Part shown: positions 9,501-19,578 of the stretch, one piece after another
Layout of the letters: every line of letters starts with the position of its first letter
How positions within the stretch are numbered: position 1 is the stretch's first letter
Assembly: GCA_015039365.1 (NCBI GenBank)
Contig: WION01000451.1
Coordinates: 1-42,879, forward strand
Source of the DNA: Amanita rubescens
Lineage: Eukaryota; Basidiomycota; Agaricomycetes; Agaricales; Amanitaceae
DNA length: 42,879 nucleotides
Reading direction: 5' to 3'
Made by a program: the position numbers and the translations under genes
The notes under the pieces: generated by a model
Database searches by the model: none
What the model was told of the DNA's origin: nothing
What the model saw: the letters and a program-made list of their open reading frames with translations, nothing else

Positions 9501-11833
9501 TGCTTGTATATTGGACGGTCACCGCCATGTATGCTCGCCGATTGGGAGATGTCCAACAATCCGTTCCGAAGTGCAACTTCCCTTCGTGTGTCTAATGGGT
9601 GCGTTTTTTTTATGAGGGTTAAATATGATGTCTGAACGTGATTCTGAACACAATGCACCTGTAGGTTTGCAGCTATCAGTTTCCGGCCAGCCAAGAACAC
9701 CTGTCGTACATCCTGGGCAACCGTCGTCGGTGCCGGTATGTACTGCTGCGGCCGCCCGGTTTTCATATTCAGGTGGTACCCAGGATCCTTGACTAACTCG
9801 AAGGGCCGTTTACTCTCGCACATCCAGCGGACGTGATTGGCGCGCACTTCATGATTACTTGCTTGCCTCGTGGAGTACGTAACCTTTCCTTGAGCTACAC
9901 GTTCAAATGCGGCCGTAATTGAACCGCTACGTCGCAGGTTAAGCTTGTCCTTCATCACGCTGCGTGCCACCCTCAAGTCCTTCACCTTCATTGCAGAAGA
10001 GATAGCGTCTTCACCAAAGCATTTGCTCGCATGAGCAATGAGATTGGAAGTTGATGATTTATCAGAAGTGCGCATGTTTCTTTTGACGATGTGGCCTCCT
10101 GTAGTGATGCACTCCTTGGCTGCGCATCGGAAGACTTGGAGCCGCTTGTCGTCTTCAACTTTGAACACGGGGGGCAGGTAGAATACGTAGACAGGTGATC
10201 TATATGTTTTATACAGCTCGTCTTTGGAGTTACTGATCAATTTCCATTTGCAGGGAGTGATGGTAGGCTCACCGAGAGTTTCCTGAGAGTCTACGAGTAC
10301 TTTCTTGCTGTTACCCCCGTTATCGGTTGCTTGATCTGGATTAGAGGTGTTGGGAGGGCCATCCAGAACCTCTAAATCGTAGTTATCATCTTCATCACTG
10401 TTATCGTTGGCATCGGTTGGGGTCCCAGGCCGCGTCACAGGTGTAGACATCTCAGAAGTTAATGTCTCGGATGTTGACTGCGCTTGTTGACGCTCGGTCT
10501 GGGCATCCTTCAACCTCTTGGTGAAGGCTTCAGTGCTCTGTTCGAACCTTGAGGTGGCCTTGCGCTTGCGGCCCTCCTTGGTTGTGTCCATGGCAGATGA
10601 ATATGTGTAAAATTTTCGTGTATTTTATTGTTATGGAAGTACACTATATATTTCTCCCAGGGGTAAGAAGGGTGACCACCTATAGGGAGGGGTTATGAAG
10701 GGTTGGCAAGGGCCAACCCTCACCCTCACCCTCTGCAAAACCCTTGGAAAAACCCTAGGGTTTCCTGTACCCTTACTGATCTCTACTCCCACTCCACCTT
10801 ATGTGATCACTTTTCTTGATTTCTAGGTGAGTGATGCTTATCCATGAGGTATTGAATTTCATATCAGTTTGCATGCTAGTTTGTAGGTCTGATGATACAC
10901 TGGATGTTTTACTCTATGTATCTCATAACTAGCATGAACTTTTCTCCATGTTTGGAGCCAAGCAAAGGCCTTTTGTTGTCATGGTATTTTTGTTCCTCCT
11001 TTTCTAGGTAGCACACAACTGATGGCATAATCCATTGCAACAAGCCTACTGATTGCCAGGTCTTAGTTTGTAAATTATTCCTTTCCATCCACTGTATTTC
11101 TGCTTAAACTTTCAAGCAATTATTATCATTGCCAAGCAATCCTTTTGGATCAATAAACCATTTCTTCCATCAGTTACAGAAGCCTTGGATCAATGCAAGC
11201 AAAAAGGCTATGTTCAGAAGCTGAAGAGTGAAATTACTTCTGATTTTATCCACTCTGGTCATTTGGCCACATTACTCTATAGGAAGGTGATTAACATTGA
11301 TGGTGGGTACTTTGTCTACTAGTCATACACTACTTATGAACAATTTATGGCAGGGTGAAACACCCAGCTATTCAGGTGATTTATTAGCTGCATTGCCTTT
11401 GCAAGATCATATTTATTTGTACATAGATCACTTCTCATATCCCTTTCTTTGGTTATCCATGCATTTGTTTCAAAATTTCTTTCTAATGTAGACATATATG
11501 TACATGGTTGTTGGCAATACATTCAGGGATAGACCAGTGAATGTGACTAAAGTGTCTATAGAATGGTGGCACCATCATAGGGGTGTTGGAGATGGTGTAA
11601 GAAATCAGACTCCGTTCGACGTACAGAGCAGAACTGGCATTCGGACGGCCAACGGACACCCTCCTTTTTACAATCACAGAATCCTCGACATCTGCACCTC
11701 GTCGCTGCTTAGTAGAAAGACTATGTTGAATGCACCGTTATGGGCTGGCGAGGGTCTGGAGTATCAGATTGGACAAAGAAGGGCGAAGAGGGCACAATTG
11801 TATCGTAGTCCCGTGGCCAGTTGTGGGAAGTGA
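2908..11833 (+). CDS. Unrecognised gene with a tandem array of one-codon micro-exons (5' end cut by Ty3 LTR; hAT in an intron)
   Basis: I do not recognise the protein. The exon model by eye is: 2908-3007, 3061-3196, 3245-3320, 3369-3380, GAG at 3428, 3482-3514, then 58 three-base exons from 3569 to 7213, TTT at 10880, 10933-10983, TTT at 11067, 11137-11286, 11354-11375, 11427-11451, and a last exon from 11527 that stays open to TGA at 11831-11833. All junctions are GT-AG. Exon lengths 100+136+76 return to phase 0 and every later exon up to 11286 is a multiple of three. The larger exons translate without stops into ordinary-looking mixed-composition sequence (for example LPKVMDVKYPPKAYVRLE, HELFSMFGAKQRPFVVM, YVQKLKSEITSDFIHSGHL). 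The gene is AT-rich compared with its neighbours. It has lost its 5' exons to the Ty3 insertion, so whether it is still expressed is unknown. The true 3' end is uncertain: base composition changes near 11603. Confidence 0.62.
3428..4474 (+). other. Diverged 5' block of single-codon exons
   Basis: Three-base exons in the form AG|NNN|GT: GAG 3428, TGG 3569, TTT 3633, GAA 3685, AAA 3752, GGA 3813, AAA 3862, AAA 3918, GAA 3981, ACA 4037, GAT 4093, AGA 4149, GAA 4212, ATT 4274, AAG 4330, TAT 4404, GAT 4472. The introns between them are 46-71 nt and mostly unlike one another in sequence, yet each keeps a GT donor (GTAAGT, GTGAGT, GTATGT, GTTAGC and similar) and an AG acceptor in register. Least certain is 4149, where AGG at 4144 and other AGs compete. 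Persistence of the pattern after the introns have diverged argues that splicing at these sites has been maintained. Confidence 0.58.
4475..7061 (+). repeat. Tandem array of about 40 near-identical intron units separated by 3-nt exons
   Basis: The repeat period is about 65 bp (55-71; most often exactly 65). The unit begins GTGAGTGACATTGCAC, has TTTTGTGAAAGGCAGT, then CTCATCACATC (branch-like, A about 25 nt from the acceptor), a TTTTCC tract, and ends TATGACCAACAG. Triplets between AG and GT: GGA 4538, GTT 4602, GGA 4661, GTT 4728, GCT 4794, GGA 4862, GGA 4926, GCT 4993, GTT 5056, CGA 5116, AAT 5187, GGA 5251, AAA 5319, CTT 5383, CTT 5448, AAT 5511, ATT 5582, TCA 5637, TTT 5702, TTT 5764, CTT 5829, CTG 5889, CGA 5947, TCT 6012, CGG 6077, CTT 6142, CAA 6207, GAA 6272, TCT 6340, GGA 6405, GGA 6470, GAA 6535, CAA 6599, GAA 6664, GAA 6729, CTT 6794, GAT 6859, TCT 6927, TTT 6992, CTT 7059. 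Donors vary only within splice-competent forms (GTGAGT, GTAAGT, GTGAGC, GTGGGT, GTTAGT, GTCAGT). Confidence 0.9.
7062..7237 (+). other. Last diverged micro-exon units before the hAT insertion
   Basis: After the core the introns diverge again: intron 7062-7151 (90 nt), AAA at 7152-7154 followed by GTGAGG, intron 7155-7210, ATT at 7211-7213 followed by GTAAGA. The intron starting at 7214 is interrupted by the hAT element. Removing the element and one copy of the target duplication leaves a 57-nt intron ending TTTCTAG at 10826. Confidence 0.6.
7230..7237 (+). repeat. hAT target-site duplication, left copy
   Basis: CTCCCACT at 7230-7237 is repeated exactly at 10786-10793. Eight-base duplications are characteristic of hAT insertion. 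Confidence 0.95.
7238..7430. repeat. hAT left terminal/subterminal repeat region
   Basis: The terminal inverted repeat is followed by many short ACCCT, TACCC and AGGGTA motifs in both orientations up to about 7415. The right end (about 10655-10785) has the same motif density. The motifs resemble telomere-type C-rich repeats in composition but are irregular in spacing. Confidence 0.7.
7440..10591 (-). CDS. hAT family transposase (8 exons)
   Basis: Exons on the minus strand by eye: 10591-9659, 9591-9385, 9327-8890, 8790-8521, 8470-8254, 8192-8043, 7981-7720, 7666-7440, all GT-AG and in phase. The N-terminus is basic then acidic, followed by a BED-like finger (FRCAAKEC ... LIAHASKC, about residues 130-190). 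The catalytic core has D in FGTDCWTSPNRRAYMAV, D in LTCDNASNND and the hAT RCFAHVINL (CxxH) motif, with an acidic insert after it. The C-terminal hAT dimerisation domain includes LKWWREH, YPRLAAMASDYLSVP and VECVFSRGRVILSYLRNRL. It would cut and paste the element in the nucleus. No stop or frameshift was found. The intron between exons 3 and 4 could alternatively end at 8842, but the acceptor used here gives the expected joined LRKTAYALKNSPT sequence. Confidence 0.93.
10786..10793 (+). repeat. hAT target-site duplication, right copy
   Basis: CTCCCACT, identical to 7230-7237. Confidence 0.95.
10827..11602 (+). other. Downstream exons of the micro-exon gene
   Basis: Intron 10827-10879 begins GTGAGT directly after the TTTCTAG acceptor at 10826. 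TTT 10880-10882, intron 10883-10932 (50 nt), exon 10933-10983 (51 nt, 17 codons), intron 10984-11066 (83 nt, with an internal TTTTCTAG|GTAGCA at 11007/11008), TTT 11067-11069, intron 11070-11136 (67 nt), exon 11137-11286 (150 nt, 50 codons, no stop), intron 11287-11353, exon 11354-11375, intron 11376-11426, exon 11427-11451, intron 11452-11526, exon from 11527 (DRPVNVTKVSIEWWHHH). The last three exons are less certain than the earlier ones. Reading remains open into GC-richer sequence after about 11603. Confidence 0.5.
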
Positions 11834-13028
11834 TATCGTCTTCGATTCCGGAGGTAGTATCCCATTCTGAGTCAGTCTTCCAACGTCCATAAGCCATCTT
11901 TCTGTCCGTCCGGATCTTCAATACCGCCGCCACAGTTGCCATAGGAGATGAAGTTGAAGACATCAAACACGTTGATGAAGTAGGTGGATGCATCCGAAGG
12001 GGACGAAGGAAACGTGCTGGGGTCGACGTCAGGAAGTATGCTGGACGTGGAAAGGGCATCCCAATGCCGCCCTGAGCCATCATGGGAACAGCGACACATG
12101 ATAATAGTCGTTGTTGGTAGGACCGTTTGAACAGATGTTTGACATTACTAGATGATGATAGGAATAGTTGGGTATGATAATGTCGTTGTTAGAAGCTGAC
12201 GAGTGCGAAAAGCGATTGGTTCGGCTTCGTATCTATTGAAGCGTGTTATCTAAACAATGATGAATCCTACTCGGTTCTCCACGTTAACAGCGCTCAGGTA
12301 GTGAGCAGGTGAGTCAAGGGCGAGTGCAGCAATAAAGGTGGAGCGGCGCCGGGATGAGGTGGTAGGATGGAGAGTATGAAGCGGCTGTCGCTCCGGAACG
12401 CTGGGTCTTGTGCCAAAAAGTCGATGTGCGGACTAGATAGACCAGGGTGAATAAACGAACGGATAGGAAACGCCAGAGATATGACTTACGAAGGTGGTGC
12501 CAGTGGTGGAGGGCGGAAATCACCGAGCTTATACTCCTAGCGAGCCTGAGAGCTTCTGACGAGCAAGAAGCAAAGGCTGATGGAGGCCTGGGATTGTTTC
12601 GAGGAAGCGTTTCCTGCTCCGAGTATTCTAGATATCATGATTTAGTTGTGTCCTTTAGCGTGTCGAGAAACTGGACACAGGGCCTCTCCGTAGTGATAGA
12701 GAACCTGGATGCCAGGATCCGAATCCGACTGGCGACCAGTCACCGCGATGTTGGGCAGTTGACTTGCATTTGGCTCTGGGATACCGTTAAAATGGAGCGG
12801 AAAGTGTCATGGTATGTTTGGCTCCCGTGACCAGTACGCGTACCGTTTCAGTTCGACGCGACGACGCCTCCTCCTCAATTCGTTGACCACGACTTGGATT
12901 CCTGCGGGCAGTTAGGAAACGAGGAGATACCTGTTTCGGCAGTTTCTGGTGGCAGTTTCTGGTGCTACTTCGCAAGTGGAGCATTGGAAAACATTGAAAA
13001 CCCTCCCATCACACCCTTATACACAGCC
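11834..13028. other. Intergenic region, no supported gene
   Basis: No ORF here shows a recognisable domain. On the minus strand, 12099-11721 contains two overlapping open frames (120 and 75 aa), with a Ser/Pro-rich stretch (STSSILPDVDPSTFPSSP) that could be a remnant exon of an unrecognised gene. No start, splice pattern or family supports it. The rest shows nothing I can name. Confidence 0.4.
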
Positions 13029-13031
13029 CTG

Positions 13032-13042
<11 letters not shown>
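13029..13042 (+). repeat. LINE target-site duplication, 3' side copy
   Basis: CTGGGCTTGTCTTC, repeated exactly at 15473-15486, immediately beside the poly(T) run (the poly(A) tail of the minus-strand element). Confidence 0.9.
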
Positions 13043-13062
<20 letters not shown>

Positions 13063-15472
13063 AATTGTAAAGGTGATTTCATTTGAGCAAGAAGTAGTTA
13101 ATACAGGTAGGCATTGTGACACAAGTCACATAGTGGGGTAATGCGCATTCATGCGCATGTTAATGTGTTTAGTAGTATTTTTCTAGATAGAAAAGAGGGA
13201 AACGAATAGAGGAAAAGGAAATCATGGTACATCGAGAGGAAGATCAGTAAACGAAAATATAGTAGGATTTTCTTTGATGATTTTAGTAAGTGATTCATTG
13301 TTTTTTGGATCGTTAGTCCATTCGCGTAAAGAAGGAAAAGAAAAGTGATACCTGCATCGTGTTAAGATGTGTTCGCGTGATTGGTAAGTTCCAGGTTGGC
13401 ACGTTGGGCAATCTGTCGATTTATCCGGGAACCTCCGTTGGTTGTGTTCTCCTGTTGGTGCGTGACCGGTTACCGCACACGTAAGTCTCGTCATCCTCTC
13501 TCTATCGTCATCTGCCATCTCAAAGAAGAATCTCTTTCTCTTCGTCGAAGAGCCTAGCATGGGTAGGTAGCGCTTTCGGTTGTATTTGACAGCGAGCCAT
13601 TGTCTGCCTCTGTAAGCCTGAGAGCTGGCTCTAATTCTCCAAAGGTTATTCATGCGGCGTCTTTGTTCATCGGTGAAGTGCTGTTTCAATATCAAAGGTC
13701 CCGTCGTCACTGGGGGCGCGCGAGAGGCGAGTGAGTCTGCCTTTTCATTGCCTTCAATGCCTGAATGTGACGGGCAGTGCGCGAAGTGGAGGGACCGAAT
13801 GGTGCTGTCCGCAAAGAGGTCCAGTAGTAGGAGATTTATTCTGACGGACTCCATTTGATTGGTGTGTGCATCCATGTTTAGTGCGCCCTGAATGACGCTT
13901 TTGTTGTCAATGATGAACCAAAGGTTGGGTCTGATTCGCTCTTTGTTTGCAGCCGCCCATGCAACCGCCATCCCTAGAGCTACTATTTCTGCATCATATG
14001 AAGAGCCTGCTGGGCAGTCGGCTGTGTCCGCAATCTCAAATAATCCGTGATCAGACAGGAGGAAGGCAGCTCGTCCTCGTCTTTTGTCTTTCCAGTAGCC
14101 ACCATCAGTGTAGATGACAGTGGCGTCATCATCGCTCTCAACCACCCTGAGCCATGTTCGATACTCTCTCATCCACCCGCCAAACTCCTCGCTATCCTTC
14201 TTTGGAGCGTCCATCTTTGTGCGTTCAATGCTTTTTCCGTAGACGTCTTCGACCCTGTGTCCTGGTCTGTTGACAGGGTGATAGGTGTCGAATTGCTCTT
14301 TGATCTGTCCTCTAAAAGCCCTGAGTCTAGTGTTAGGGTTATCGCTCGGTAGGTGTCGTGGGCGTCTCTTAGGTCTTATCCTCCTCGACGAGGGTTTAAC
14401 CAGATCTGATGACCAGGCGACTTTAAGTAGGTGGTTGTCCGGGAGTGTGTGAATCCTGGCGGCGTAACCGTAAATGCATAGATTGCACCACACATCCAGG
14501 GGGGGGATGTGAGCGATCATTTCTAATGCGCCCGACGGGGAGCCTCTAAAAGCACCCGTTATCCATCTCAGAGCAAAGTTATGAACCCTCCTCATCTCCA
14601 TCAGCTGTTTCTTTACTCCTCTGCCATCCTCCGCATACCAAAGTGCGAGACCGTATGTAAGCACCGGGAGAGTGATTGCTTTGTAAGCCAACGTGCGGTT
14701 CCTGGGACTTAATCCTCGACGCGAATTTCCTAACATTCCGCAGGCTCTAATAGTACTGAAGGCTTTGTTAGTATAGTATTTGACGTGATGATGAAATTTA
14801 AGAAAAGGATCGAAAAAGAAACCCAAATATCTCCACACGCCGATCGGTTTGATCGTAAACTCCCTTCCACCCACTTCGTAAACCAGGTTGGGCTGTTGTT
14901 TGTGTTTAAAGGTTCTTGGCCCTTTACTGAGGTCGTATGCAGCGAAGTGCATGAGTTCCGTTTTGGTTTGTTCAATTTGTATACCTATTTTGGCAAATAC
15001 GTCCGTTAGCCGTTCGATAGCCGCTTTTAAGGTTAGCATGTTGTGATTCATTGTTGGGGACGACGCGCAAAGTGTGCCGTCGTCGACAAAAAAGAGACAG
15101 TTAGTATTCAACTCAAGATCCCACTGGAAGTGAGATCTGAGGACGAGAGAGATATATAGCGCAGAGAGGACCGGCGATAAGCAGTCACCCTGTGGGGTGC
15201 CTAGGTCTGCGTCGAAAATGTGGGAAGTTTGTTTTCCCCATTTGTAAGCGGTGGTCCTGTCTTTAAAGAAAGAGGCAATGAGATTAGTAATTTTGTGACA
15301 AAACCCCTGTTTCGTTAGCAGTGTGACCATTACATCATGATTGATTGAAGGGAAAAACTGCGCAATATCTACCGCCAGAACCGAAGTGAAGAGGCCTCTG
15401 TCTCTCGCCTCTGAAACCATGTCCATCAAAACTATCCCCACATCCACCGTCGAGTGTTTTTGAATGCCTCCG
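13043..15472 (-). mobile_element. 5'-truncated non-LTR retrotransposon (LINE)
   Basis: The element is bounded by a 14-bp target duplication. It ends in a 20-nt T run at 13043-13062 (poly(A) on the minus strand) and starts abruptly within the reverse transcriptase domain at 15472, so ORF1, the endonuclease and the 5' part of RT are missing. 5' truncation with a poly(A) tail and a target duplication of 10-20 bp is typical of target-primed reverse transcription. This copy cannot move by itself. Confidence 0.94.
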
Positions 15473-15606
15473 CTGGGCTTGTCTTCGACAGACCCGCCGA
15501 GTAACCACCGGTCCACCCTACTATAGCTGAATCCAACAACATGCTTCCACGAAATGGAGCAACGATGGTTGTCGTATGACCCACACGAGACACGCTCTCG
15601 CTCCAT
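13222..15606 (-). pseudogene. LINE reverse transcriptase-RNase H ORF fragment, fused to about 44 host-coded residues
   Basis: The open frame is 794 codons from ATG 15606 to stop 13222. Only 15472-13222 belongs to the element; the first ~44 residues read through the target duplication into flanking DNA. RT landmarks: GGIQKHSTVD near the cut, AVDIAQFFPSINH (motif A), GTPQGDCLSPVLSALY (motif B), and FVDDGTL as the active-site FVDD box. RNase H: VIYTDGGYW, SYDAEIVALGMAVAW, IIDNKSVIQGA and HCPSHSGIEGNEKADSLA. A C-terminal C-x2-C-x7-H-x4-C knuckle (CPTCQPGTYQSREHILTRC) follows. The frame is uninterrupted, so the insertion is young. The ATG lies in host sequence and is probably fortuitous. Confidence 0.9.
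15473..15486 (+). repeat. LINE target-site duplication, 5' side copy
   Basis: CTGGGCTTGTCTTC, identical to 13029-13042. It marks the 5' truncation point of the element at 15472. Confidence 0.9.
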
Positions 15607-16020
15607 CTTTCCGTGATGGATACGTGAACCTTGAGGGGAATCAATCAGGGTTTCTGATACTATGCACTTCGTTCAGTGCGGACTCGTGTCGGCAAAGATC
15701 GATGACCTCCACACGAAACATTGAACATCGACGCATGAATGAACTCGTTTGCCAGGCTTCTATGGAGCAATGGAAGGTCGTTTTGTGGCGGTCCCTCAAC
15801 ATCAACTGTTTCCATAAAATCGGATGGAATTATCATTGTTACCGCAGTCGTCATCTATCTGATGGATTGCACGCGCCCGGCAACAAACGTATAAAATCTG
15901 CTATCTCCGTGCTATACCCTCGAGCTGGCCTCCGTTACTGCACCATCCAAACAGCAGAGTTTTTTCTTCACTCGTCTTTTTCATTCTCAATCAAAAACGT
16001 TGCCTATCGCGTTCTCAAAC
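15487..16020. other. Gap between LINE and the small secreted-protein candidate
   Basis: Open frames in this stretch (a 207-codon frame from 15576 on plus and short minus frames) have no recognisable motif and overlap the better-supported frame at 16021, so I do not call them genes. The last 100 bp is pyrimidine-rich and could be a 5' leader for the gene at 16021. Confidence 0.4.
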
Positions 16021-16643
16021 ATGTTGTTCTCGTGCGCGCTGCTTTTCTTCCTATTTACCACTTTCGCGGTTGCGGCTCCAACTGCGAAGCTACAAAAAAG
16101 GATGCCCGAATCTGGTTTGCTAGGTTTTCAAGAGCACATGAAGTTTCTAACGGACGCAGGTGGTGTGTGGGTCCGAGAGGTCAGCAGATTCTCTTTTAAC
16201 AGGAGGCGGAGCATGCGCATTTATCGCACATTTCACAGTCTGGTAACCTCAAGGGGGGGATAGAACAACTCACGTTCAGCGGAGCGCCTGATATGCATTC
16301 TCGGGGCCACGATGTATTACTAATGGTTGACGTACATCCAGCCAATTATATCACCCGACTTGGATACCGGGGTAAGATTCGTTGGAAACAAATTCTTCCC
16401 GCCCAGGTACAACTCCCTCTTATATGGAAACGAGAAAAAACGGTCAGCATATCGCGATTTGAAGATGTACGCGTCTCTCAAATACTAACTTTAAACTTCA
16501 TACAGGGTAGTAAGATTCAAATTGTCGAACAGGCTACGGTTATGAATATGCCAGCTACGGGAGGACCACGAACCCCCGGACCACTTCACTACCGTTCCTA
16601 TTTTTTCAGAATCATAGAAAAGGGGACGACGTCGGAAGGTTAA
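16021..16643 (+). CDS. Putative small secreted protein (uncertain gene model)
   Basis: The ATG at 16021 opens a typical signal peptide (MLFSCALLFFLFTTFAVAA, then PTAK) followed by a Lys-Arg that could be a Kex2 cut site (LQKR). A first exon to about 16159 is followed by GT-AG introns of about 40-60 nt (acceptors near 16201, 16296, 16416 and 16504), with open frames after each. I could not find one set of junctions that keeps a single open frame to the stop at 16641-16643, so it is either a pseudogene or my junctions are wrong. An in-frame upstream ATG at 16000 would spoil the signal peptide start. No family was recognised; secretion is inferred from the N-terminus only. Confidence 0.4.
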
Positions 16644-17577
16644 GGTGCAAAGGACAGTACGGTGAGGAGGACAAGAGCGCTCACTTAGCATAGCGTACAC
16701 TTTTTGTCGGTGTTATTGCGCTCGTGGTGGGAGTGATCCACCTGCCGGCCAGGTGGAATAATACTATGAATTGGAATTTCCGAAAGCCGAAACGAGGTGT
16801 AGACTTCGGTTTTATGTTGAAAAGGGGGTCGCAGTGACACTAGGCACACAAACAGAGTACAACGTTGGCAAGACGCTTTCCTTTCTGTGCCAGTAAGCTG
16901 GTCAAAAGAATCTTTCTCGCTCAGTTGGAGCGCTGCAAAAAGCGCCCTGTTACGGTCAAATACACGCGCTCGCACGAGGATTTGCGACCCCGGTGAACAT
17001 TCAACGGGAGGATAACGATGTGAACGAAACGCAAGCCGGACTTAAGGCCAAAGATGCGCTCGGACCGTGGTGGACCTCCTTAGAATCGATAGAGCGCACC
17101 TTGGTTGTTCGACCTGCCACCTGATCCCATTGTGAAGCTAAGAAGGTCGTTTTCGAGCTCCTTCTGTGTTTCCTGCGATCAAACGATAATGAGAAATAGG
17201 ATCAGTGTGGTATGAATTCTCATGAACTTGCGTGGGGTCGACGCTCCATTGCGACCATCATCAAGATTCAAAGGAATTTTACATGATTTGTTTATCGAAG
17301 ATTCGCCCCTCAGGCAGGAACATGCCGACCTGTTCGGGGATTTTGGAAAACTGCGGGCATTGCATAACATTTCCTTGAAGATTGGAGTAATTTCTGGGAT
17401 GGGGCAGAGCCTATACTTGATACGGCTTTTACAATCGCTAGTTGAAAATGGATTAAGTTATCCACCAGAGATAGTAGTGGTGAAAAGTAATACGTAGCTA
17501 GATGCACAAAAGTTAGTTTGTCGTGATTGATTCCGAAATGTCCGGCGCGTCACTCCTTTAAGTTGTCACAGCCCATC
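16644..17577. other. Intergenic region upstream of chk1; one weak ORF
   Basis: The only sizeable frame is 17222-17497 on plus (91 codons, mixed charged/hydrophobic sequence, no family recognised, not obviously spliced). I see no domain, signal peptide or homologous element. The sequence just before 17578 should contain the chk1 promoter, but no clear TATA box or other motif stands out. Confidence 0.35.

Positions 17578-19578
<2,001 letters not shown>

Larger units (their letters stand above)
7238..10785 (-). mobile_element. Complete hAT DNA transposon (3548 bp)
   Basis: Left terminus TAGAGATCAGTAGGGGTA (7238-7255) and the reverse complement of the right terminus TAGAGATCAGTAAGGGTA (10768-10785) match at 17 of 18 bases. 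An exact 8-bp target duplication flanks the element. It holds one transposase gene on the minus strand with all family hallmarks and no frameshift. About 190 bp at each end is dense in ACCCT/AGGGT motifs, probably subterminal transposase-binding repeats. The element sits in an intron of the micro-exon gene, in opposite orientation. Intact termini, duplication and ORF suggest a recent, possibly autonomous copy. Confidence 0.96.

Noticed and set aside
10827..10850. Coding exon starting GTG AGT GAT at 10827
   Set aside because: It reaches TGA within seven codons, and the sequence GTGAGT is a consensus donor directly after an acceptor.
15576..16199. 207-codon plus frame
   Set aside because: No recognisable motif, and it overlaps in a different frame the signal-peptide frame at 16021, which has a better protein signature.
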